Positions 55,733 through 64,000 of a stretch of 64,000 nucleotides of DNA are shown piece after piece. Each line of letters starts with the position of its first letter. Position 1 is the stretch's first letter. The translations under genes and the position numbers were made by a program. Origin of the DNA: Protopterus annectens (Eukaryota > Chordata > Ceratodontiformes > Protopteridae). The stretch is from positions 1,505,410,310 through 1,505,474,309 of the forward strand of contig NC_056744.1 in the NCBI RefSeq assembly GCF_019279795.1. The letters are read 5' to 3'. The notes beneath the pieces are model-generated. The model had not been told where the DNA came from. It saw nothing but the letters and a program-made list of their open reading frames with translations, and did no database searches.

Positions 55733-57108
55733 ATTTAGGAGGTAACCAGGGATATTGTCAAAGCCCACTGAAGCAGTGTTTTCGGCCTTAGCTAGCACTT
55801 TCTAGACGTGCTCCCTCTTGACTGTGGGGGCATATTTTGGAAGGTATTTCACAGGGGGTAGTGGGACATATTTTAGAAGGTATTTCACAGGGGGTAGTGG
55901 GACAGAGTAGAGTGATGAAGTTTGATTTAAATTTATTAACCAGTAGATTTTCTATCACCCTGGTTAGTGAAGGGTTTCCATTTACCACCAGTTCTAAACA
56001 CTGCTGAACATTACATTTAAGATTCCTGTCATAGCTGAAGAAGGCATTGTGATTGTCTTTAGCCTGGAAGGCTATCCTGACCTCATAACTAGCCTTGCTG
56101 GACTTTATTAGAACTCTTAGCTTCTTATTTAGTTGAATCATACAGTTCTTATCTCTATGAGAGTTGTACTTCCTAATTTTGGCCATTTGGCTGAGCTGTA
56201 AATTTTGACAAACTGCTGCTTACTATGATGCAATTTGCTTTAGTATAGTTCCTAACTGTTACAGATTTAGTTGGACATTCTGAGTTGAATTTTATTTTGA
56301 GGGAGACAGTTTTGTGGTCCAGTGAGGATGTGACAAAGACGGGTGCAGTTACAACACTCTCCCATTTGGTGACTATTTGCTCCAATATGTTTTTTCCTCT
56401 GCTTAAGAGTTCACTATCTGGTCCAGGATGTTTGTGTTGATGCAGTCCAGGAAACACTGCGCCTGTGAGTTTGAGACAGTTTAATTTTCCCAGTCAGTAC
56501 AGGGGCAGTTAAAGTCTCCCATGAATAAGGAATTTGGGTAGATGGTAAGTACCTCTAGTAGGGCTAGGTAAGAGCCATGTGCTTTGTGAGCCATAGAGTA
56601 TGACCTGTAGCCGGCTATTACATGGCAGGGAACCTTGTACATGGGGATTGGACATGCATGAACGACAAGGCATCATCCTATTTAACCAACTTAGAGTTGT
56701 ATTTGCTGCTAATACAGATTGAGACAACTCCAGCACCTATTTGTGCTGGTGTTGGTTTAAATGTATGGAAGCCACTGCAACCTTCCATTACAGGAGTACT
56801 TTCTGTGGCATTAAACCAAGTCTTGGTTACAGCACCGATTTCTACATTCTCCAGAATAAGGACAGCTTATAGGGTGTGGTCTTTCTTGTTTAGGCTCCTA
56901 ACATTGACCAGTAACACCTTAAGGTTGTTTTTTTTTTTTTTTTTTGGTAGTTTTGTCATTTTCATAGTGCCTAAAAAAGGCTGAAAGAGGATGGATAAAG
57001 TTTTAATCAATATCAAAGACCAAGGGGGCAGGTGCAGACCATACTTGGAAAACCAAAGTGGTCAGTTATTTATGTCCTCCCATTCTGATAGATGTTGGAT
57101 TCCCCTGG
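55733..57108 (-). pseudogene. CR1 copy B: endonuclease and linker piece
   Basis: Near 56880-56760 the minus strand gives ENVEIGAVTKTWFNATESTP, matching ENIDVCAVTETWFKAPESTP of copy D. Frame 56186-55788 gives KLRVLIKSSKASYEVRIAFQ and AKDNHNAFFSYDRNL, the linker before the RT. A 36-bp unit is duplicated at 55831-55866 and 55867-55902, repeating CPTTPCEIPSKI in the frame. A T run lies at about 56927-56945. Traces of ORF1's end reach about 57108. Confidence 0.8.
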
Positions 57109-60100
57109 GAAAATAGGATGCAACACCAGCCACTATGCAAGGTCTCAACATATTAACAGAAATACAGGAAATCGTTTTTCAAAAAGAATGCGAAGGCTGA
57201 ATGTTAGTACTGGTTCCCATCATCAGTTTAGCAAATATTTACCAACAGAAAATAAAAAGTTCTACTCATTATAATGAACCAGATTATTCATCAAAGCTGT
57301 GAAACTAAACCACTCCCTCAAAAAAAAATCCCGAAGGTAATTAGTAATACTGCATGGACAACCTTTTTCTTCATCAAAACATTCACCTATGTATCACCTA
57401 CAGAAACCAAGAATACAACACGTTGACATAAAGACCACATAGTTACTCCAATAACAGTTACATTCTGACCATAGTAGTAAAACACATATGCCACTACTGA
57501 GCACTGAATATAATTGGCATCAAAAGACTTTTAACACAGCATTTACTAAAGCTATCAGAAAAGTCTTGGGGAAAAATATGATTACATTAGAAGGGACTCA
57601 GTTCAGTTTATGAACAGAACCTTCTTTCCTTAAAATGGCTGTAAATTAACTGCCAGATTACCATTTTTTAATATTCCTCACCTGATGTATAAAGCTAATC
57701 TTCATGAATTACAATACAAATGTCAAAGGTTCCCAGTCCCAAAATGTTACATAACCCTACCTGTATTTTCACTCTGAAAGTTAACATTCTTAAACCAGTT
57801 TTACATAAACATAGAAGCATATGCTCCTGAAAAGAAAGGTGTAACAAATCAAAATTTGACACCTAACAGTCAGAAGTGTAGTTGCCATGGTACACTATGA
57901 CTCGGTTAAAGGTATTTAGAAAATATGAAATATAAAATCATTGATGTGAATCATTGCATTTACAAGAATCATGAAACATAATATAACTGATATTGCACAG
58001 AGTATTACAGATAAAAGCTTTAGGAAAAAAAAAGAAAGCATTGTAATTAAAATATGAAGCTAATGAAAACATCATCAAGTTATGGCTTGAGCAATCACAA
58101 AGTTTGATCAATTAATACAACATACAAAGAATTTTTGAAGACAGTTGTCCTAGTTGTGGTCATAAAAACAATACCTTTCATAGAATGAAGTAAGGTGCTC
58201 TTTCACTTTCAATATGCATCATGGTTTCACATCAAGTTTCAGGGGATAGCTGGTTCTGGCATAACAGAACAGTCCTTGTAAATCTTTTTTCCTCAGTCCA
58301 AACCTGAAAAATGAAGTCATTATTGTTAAGGCTCCTTCCTCCTAAGATATCAGTAGTTGTTGTGTTTAATGACAACTTGATTAGGTGGGGGGTGGAAGAC
58401 TACGTTACAGTGATTAAATGCAAGTGCTCCTAGTCAGAGAGAAGCTCTACCAGGCATTGGATGTCAGCTATCTGAAGTAGCAGACAATGATGCAACCTGT
58501 GCACCACCAGAATGATAAAGTGAGAGTTCTTAAATATAGCCTTATGAAAATTCTCAGTGAGACAGCTAAGTGTTATAACAGAAAGTGTATCAGCTAGTTT
58601 AGAGATAAAAAAGTTGATCCCCATAACTGTTTTCCCTTTGTTTCAGCAGTAAGCCAATTTGGGAATGTGAGTTTTTCTTGATTAAGAGCTCTAATCACAA
58701 AAGTTCAATCAAACCTGTAAAGGTAAATGATTGACTAAAACATCCCCCCAAGTACGTATGCTAAGTGACCTTGTTGATGGAGCTACCGAGTATGTCATGC
58801 AGATGGATTCAGATAGTCTTCTTGTGACAGCAAAAGGTGCCATAAGTTATTAAGATTTCTTCAAGACCAATGAATAACTTTTATCTGGTGACTGTATAAT
58901 AAACACGAGAGTAAACTATTATGAAGCAAACAACTCCTGTTTCACCCAGGGGTGACCACTTTTGCTATTTTGTCCATTGATTAAGCAAACCAACCAACTC
59001 CTGTATCACCTAGTGACAAACAGATCCAGTGATCCACCCACAAAGAACAGCGGAGAACCAGGCAGCATGCATTTTACCCTATGTTAAAGCCATTACAAAA
59101 TTTGGTAAATGGGAACAAGCATCAACGTTTTAACCAGTAACAGAACTACAGCCTTATACTGTGACCAAATACTGTGACCAAATAATGAGCCACCACATAA
59201 GGAAACAAAACAGTCAACAAAAAACATTATATTGTGAACAGTAACCAAACTGGGTACCTATCTCAGTAGTGCTGGCCTGAAGCACTATTTCAGGATGAGC
59301 AAAAACTTTTACATATGTCTGGCTTAACATCAGTTATTGTAATAAGCAGCTTATGAATCCTAAAATGAAAGAGAAGAAAAAGGACAATACAGTAACCAAA
59401 TGCAATAAGTAATGAGAAAATAGCATAAGAGAATTTAAACTGCAACAAGTAACAAAAATGTACATACCTAAAACAAGTATCTTTGCGGCATTTCTGTGAA
59501 AATATTTATGGAGATGTGTGGTATAAAATGGCAATTTAGTTTAGAGCAGATCGTTTTACATCAGTTAAATAAGTACTACAAAATGAAGAAGAAATTATAC
59601 CACAAATGGAACAAGACTAAAAAGAAGTCAATAATATGAGACAGTGATGAAATGAAATACTAAAAATACGACAAATACCAACCAGTCCCCCCATGACTAT
59701 GAGCCACACAGCCACAAATTAACTGCCAACTTCCAATTAAAATTTGACCTCATTTCAAAAAGCATCTTTTTGAAGCCCTATAAATGTGGCCTTGCTTCCA
59801 CCACCCAGTGTAAATATTAAATACTAGATATATTGCTAAGGGTGCTAATGTTTTTCTGCCCTAGTCAAAGAACTCTAGCAAATAACTATGATTTCTGACT
59901 GCCTAGTTGCATAATTTAAAATTGCGCTTGTTCCTTCCACAACCTATTGCTACTTAGGGCAAGGTAAACTACATTCTTAACATTCATATTTGAATACCAT
60001 TTCTCTTATTGTGAGTATTGTAAGTTCTTTCTTAACATCTTAATTTGTAGGCTTTTTTCTTATTTAATTTTGTTTGGAGGTACAAAATGGGGACATTGCC

Positions 60101-60404
60101 AAGGGCATCAAACAGTACTAACTACAGGACTGATGACTGCTTATCATACTTTGTTGACTTAGCTGTGTGTCATTAAACTGTTCTAAGCTTAATTCTTCTT
60201 GTCCTGCAACTGCTCAAAAGGTACATTTACTACAGGTTTATAGTATATGTAGGAAAAGTTCTCCTGAAAGTGCACATCTGTACATTGCATTTAGGTAAAA
60301 CTATTTCCATCATTTAATTTGTAATGTAGAATTTTACACCTAGTTAATGTGCCACTGCATTTTGGCTTGAGATGAGACTAGAAAGAATCCTAGAACAAGA
60401 TCAC
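57109..60404. other. No recognised feature (about 3.3 kb)
   Basis: AT-rich, with chance open frames only (for example 58430-58624 and 59334-59534, minus). I see no exon signature or named repeat. Confidence 0.5.
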
Positions 60405-60577
60405 TCTTCTGGTGGTTTGTCTTTTTGGCTTTTCCCGGTTAGGGGTCGTCACAGCAGAACTCCGGTCGGCTTATGATTGGCAGTCTTTTTTTTATGGCGC
60501 CAAGTTGCCAGCCCGATGCCCAACCTTCAGCGAAAGCACGCCCATTCACGCATGTCTTTCGGAGGCCACTCTTCTGG
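60405..60577 (-). mobile_element. RTE-like tail or RTE-mobilised SINE (minus copy)
   Basis: On the minus strand it reads GACATGCGTGAATGGGCGTG, GGCTGGCAACTTGGCGCC and CGGAGTTCTGCTGTGACGAC with CCCTAACCGGGAAAAGCC. This matches 31210-31395 block by block. The 3' tail points to lower coordinates. Confidence 0.72.
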
Positions 60578-60799
60578 TAACAAATATAAATAAATACATA
60601 AATAAAACTGCCTGATATAAGCCAGATGGCATATTGGTTTAAGGCAGTATATCACTTGGATTAAGTTACCAGTCCAAATTAGGAAAGATGCATCAAATGT
60701 ATGTAAAGGGTAACATCATACAGTGGACATTCACAGTGAATACTGAAAAACAACTACAGGTGGCAAGACAAATCCAAGGAATAAAATATAATCCACTGA

Positions 60800-61700
60800 G
60801 GCAAGTTGTAATCCACGGAGACAAGTTTTAATTCCTAAAAACAAGTTGTGTAAGCGCGTTTGTCTTACTTCTATGAACAAGACTTCATCAAACAAACAGA
60901 ACTAATGTAAAATGCAGCTATTTAAAAGTGTAGCTGTTTAAAATGTCACATGCTAAACATCAATTAGCTTCTAAAAGCAAAAGTACAGATATTTAAAAAC
61001 ATTTCAATATAAATATAAATACTAAATAAATAAGCAAGCCTGAATAAAACTGACCAAGAATAAACATGCACACTGAGGATGGCCTGATTTTAAGAAATTA
61101 TATAAAAACTTTGTTTAAAAACTGTGCTAAATAATTAATGTGCAAAATAAGCAATTCATTTAAAAGAACTAACCACTAGTAAAATCATATATCCCCTATT
61201 ACCCAGCCTGTCAGTTAACTAATATAATACAAAATATACAGAGAATGTAAGTATTTCTACTAAGGCTCAGTGATGTAAACAAATGTACAGAAGAAATGTT
61301 CAATTACCTCTGCAGACTCTTCAGTTTTAAAACACAAGACAAAGAACATAAATCATGTACCCCTGGTGCATTATAGGCATTCAATTTTATTTGCATAATA
61401 ATTTGCAGAGTTCTAGATTAAGGGTGAGGAGTCCCCCCCCCCCCCAGAGATCTTGTTCAATCTGATCAATCACCCTAAACTTGAAACTGTGCTGGGGGTG
61501 TTTGTGCACATGCTTAGCCAGTGCATTCTCCAATTTTAACTTCCTGATGCTGTAAATATGTTCATAGACTCTGTCTTTGAATTTACGATCAGTCTTACTG
61601 ATGTAGAAATAAGGGCAGAGGTTAAAGGTTGCTAAATAGACCACTCCCTTGGTGGCACAATTAAATCTTTTATTTATGTAATATTTTCTCCCTCTAATGG
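60800..61700 (-). mobile_element. PLE 3 3' part
   Basis: A GIY-YIG coding piece (61722-61387) is followed by a 3' UTR with a hammerhead-like core at 60858-60891. The 5' side ends at an inverted repeat (61675-61775). The 3' limit is not sharp. Confidence 0.7.
60858..60891 (-). ncRNA. Hammerhead-like core in PLE 3
   Basis: Minus strand: TTGATGA (canonical CTGATGA), then GTCTT...AAGAC as a 5-bp stem II with a 12-base loop, then AAAC and GCGCTTAC. The C3-to-T change would be expected to damage a ribozyme. Confidence 0.38.
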
Positions 61701-61722
61701 CGAAGGTATTACCCACCTCCAT
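61387..61722 (-). pseudogene. PLE 3 GIY-YIG endonuclease domain
   Basis: Frame: MEVGNTFAIRGRKYYINKRF, then NCATKGVVYLATFNLCPYFY with ISKTDRKFKDRVYEH. This is the GVVYL...YFYISKT form of the GIY-YIG core with the following Arg and Glu region (RVYEH). A run of about 14 C at 61433-61446 follows DLW and probably shifts the frame. The RT is absent. Confidence 0.78.
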
Positions 61723-61775
61723 AAATCTACACTGGGAGCAACTCTCCCTCCATTAGAGGGAGAAAATATTACATA
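61675..61775. repeat. Perfect 26-bp inverted repeat with 49-bp loop
   Basis: Arm 61675-61700 ends CTCCCTCTAATGG, and arm 61750-61775 starts CCATTAGAGGGAG. The arms are exactly complementary and the likeness extends about 15-20 bases further with changes. The left arm is PLE coding sequence, so the right arm is an inverted copy of it. Confidence 0.93.
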
Positions 61776-62157
61776 CATAAAATTTATAAATATTGTATTC
61801 TATATCAGGTTACTTTCACTCAGAATACTTTATCTGAACAATCAGTGCCAAGTAGCTTCATAAAGACTTCCTAAGCCAACAGATTCTACAACAGAAGCAT
61901 GACTTACTAAAACTTCCTTAAGTTGTGCTTCAGCAGCAGGTTGGTATATGCAACTGACATCTCTGTATGGAGCCAAAGGGATGAACTTCAACCTTCATTT
62001 GATGGCAGTTGCAATATCTTTGTATACCTGCTTAGGTGCACAGCCATGGAGTGTATTTTCACCAGTGTTTTCTGGAGTCAGATTTATTTTTCATAGTCCA
62101 CTACAATGAACTCTCTGCTGTACACACAATCACTAACATGGTGTGAAAAATATAAAA

Positions 62158-63992
62158 ACAAAGTTAGGCTCTGGACAGCACCCCTGCCTTACCAGGCTAT
62201 ACCTCATTCCATACATTCTGACCCCCAAATGAGGTTGAAAGACTAAGAGAGTGGTGGAGTCTCTATTTTCATTAAAGACAAGCACACCCCCAGAATGGTT
62301 TGCCAGCATGATGCACTAGGACTACTCCAGGTGCAACTGACAATTGCCAAGACACCCATCCAACTTTTAGCCAGCTATAGAACCCCTCCATGACTCAGGA
62401 CACCCACTCTTCCTACCTGGACCTACTAGACTATTAAGGTATCCCCTAACACCCTGATCCTTGGTGAAATCAACTACCCAACCATAGACTTGGTGAACTA
62501 TTCCTGCTCTAATACACTCAGCCAATGATTCCTTGACTTCATCAATTCTAACAACTAGACCAGCTTGACTCATTCCTCCACAAGGGGAGATAACATTCTA
62601 GACTTGGTTCTCACAAACATGGGCAGCCGCTGCACCACCCCCATAGTAAGTGCTTCCCTAGTTAGATCAGACCATCGGTCTGTCTCATTCAAAGTTTCTA
62701 TCCCATCCAACCCCCCCCAGACATAACCAGGCTAAAAAATTCTCAAAAACTGACTACAACCTTCTAAGGGAGGGTATCAGTAGCTTCACACCACCCCTCC
62801 CCCTCACAGGATGCAGACAACTATGCTGAACAGTATGCCATTACAGTATACAAGAACCTGTAATACTGCATGGACTCACCCATACCCAACAGTACAGAAA
62901 CCTGCTCATCAAGGAAACACAAACCTATTTGGTGGACATCCTCATTCAACAGGCATTACAACAAAAGAAAGAAACTGTTGTTCCAAAATAAAAAGGCACA
63001 AATTCCCAACTGGAAAAACTCCCTCCTTAGTTTCAACAAGCAAGTTAGATCACTAATGAAAACCTCCAAAGCCAATTATGAATCAAAACTAGCCTCTGAA
63101 ACAAAGGGTAACCACAAAGCCTTTTTCAGTTACAACAGCACCCTCCATGGCAAAGCCCAGGTTTGTTCCAAATTAGTTATGGTACCACTTACACTGATCC
63201 TATTGACTTAGCCAACCTGCAAGCAGATAGGTTCAGTGCAAACTTTACCCCCATGTCCTCCCCCAAAGGCCCATTCAACATCCCCAATACTTGCCCTGCA
63301 CCTCACATCTCCATAGATCAAGTGTTAAAGACCCTATCCAAGGCAAAGAACACAACTTCCATGGGAAAGGATAGTATCCCAGGCTGTATTCTGCAACATC
63401 TCCAGCAGGAACTATCCTCTTAATTGAGCACCCTATTCAACCATAGTCTAAGCACAGGCTCATTCCAGCAGAGTGAAGAACTGCCATTGTCATTCCCTTG
63501 TACAAAGGTGGTGCCACTACTGACTCTAGAAAACTCTTGCCCAGGTCTGATCTGTAAGGCCATGGAGCATATTATTATGAACCTCATAATCAAGGACATA
63601 AGCAATCTCCAATCTCTTGATCTGAGGCAGTTTGGATTCATCAAGGGCAGATCTTGCTTGTTGAATTTGTCACCAAGGCCCTGGATGAGGGAAAGTCAGT
63701 ATATACAGCTTACCTTAACTTGGCCAAAGCTTTTGACATAATACTCCATTCAGGCATCATCAAAAAGCTAACACAACCTGGCATAAATCCCTATCTCATC
63801 AGGTGGGTAGCCAAATGGCTCACCAATTGGACCCACAAGGTCAAAATAGGTGCCTCCACCTCCAACAGCAGACCTGTCACTAGTGACATTTCCCAGAAAT
63901 CTGGCCTGGGACCCCTACAGTTTGGCATCTACTTCAGAGGTCCAGGCAAAGACAAACAGCATGTGGCTGACCAGGCTTGTGGATGACTGTAA
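62158..63992 (+). pseudogene. CR1 copy E ORF2: endonuclease and RT, many breaks
   Basis: Endonuclease marks are SGGVSIFIKDKHTPRMV (about 62254-62304), VQLTIAKTPIQLLASYR and RGDNILDLVLTNMGSRC (about 62585-62630). Linker: RSLMKTSKANYESKLASETK and GNHKAFFSYN. RT: KAKNTTSMGKDSIPGC, LICKAMEHIIMNLIIKDISN, QFGFIKGRSCLLNL, AYLNLAKAFDIILHSG. The catalytic box at about 63974-63985 reads LVDD rather than FADD. At least six shifts or stops are present. Confidence 0.84.
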
Positions 63993-64000
63993 GTTGGGTT
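62158..64000 (+). mobile_element. CR1-like LINE (copy E), cut by window end
   Basis: Runs from the endonuclease into the RT and on past the window. Both ends are open to interpretation: the 5' end looks truncated near 62158 in the endonuclease (STPALPGYTSFHTF-like reading), and the 3' end is not in view. Confidence 0.85.

Larger units (their letters stand above)
51167..57108 (-). mobile_element. CR1-like LINE (copy B), interrupted by PLE 2 and CR1 copy A
   Basis: Pieces in minus-strand order: ORF1 end and endonuclease (57108-55733), then copy A, then RT (53633-52490), then PLE 2, then the C-terminal part and 3' UTR (51674-51167). The 3' end has a decayed version of the terminal motif, ending in TAAACCTATGATG. 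Net CR1 length is about 3 kb. It is more decayed than copies A and D. Confidence 0.85.

Overview
The window is a block of vertebrate DNA built almost wholly from transposable elements. No host exon, rRNA or true tRNA gene was recognised. The mix is CR1-like and L1/Tx1-like LINEs, DIRS tyrosine-recombinase retrotransposons, Penelope-like elements (PLEs) with GIY-YIG domains, L2-like and RTE-like tails, a tRNA-derived SINE, a coding-free LTR element and small DNA transposons. This points to a large, repeat-rich genome. An amphibian (caecilian or salamander) is my best guess and a lungfish is possible; this is inferred from element content only.

Layout. 1-1900: 3' part of a CR1-like LINE (+). 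1915-10440: a low-copy repeat array with CTCF-like motifs, split by a 7.0-kb L1/Tx1-like LINE (2439-9450, perfect 16-bp target-site duplication) and a 337-bp hAT-type MITE (9652-9988, 8-bp duplication). 10.7-19.5 kb: a decayed PLE split by a DIRS element (10979-16362) whose inverted terminal repeats and internal complementary region can be read base by base. 19.5-25.4 kb: two inverted ~420-bp PLE terminal repeats enclosing a near full-length CR1-like LINE (minus) inserted in an AT microsatellite; its ORF1 encodes an SGNH esterase. 25.6-27.3 kb: an old L1 with an apparent 5' inversion. 27.3-30.7 kb: an LTR element with no coding capacity. 31.2-37.3 kb: SINE, RTE-tail, L2-tail, DIRS-end, PLE-tail and decayed CR1 fragments plus minisatellites. 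37.3-41.3 kb: mostly featureless, with one inverted-repeat MITE at 39841. 41.9-47.4 kb: a second, more decayed DIRS element of another subfamily. 47.4-51.1 kb: sparse, with a 73-bp minisatellite and a SINE. 51.2-57.1 kb: a CR1 copy interrupted by both a PLE fragment and a younger CR1. 57.1-60.4 kb: nothing recognised. 60.4-61.8 kb: RTE tail and PLE 3' part. 62.2-64.0 kb: another CR1 (+), cut by the window end.

How the parts relate. The CR1-like family seems to be the mobiliser of the tRNA-derived SINE, because both end in the same stem-loop and CTATGAAC-type tail. All PLE tails share a hammerhead-ribozyme-like core. The insertions give a relative history: DIRS is younger than the PLE it splits, L1 and hAT are younger than the CTCF-motif array, and CR1 copy A and PLE 2 are younger than CR1 copy B. 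Apart from the DIRS recombinase (11392-12546), every coding region shows stops or frameshifts.
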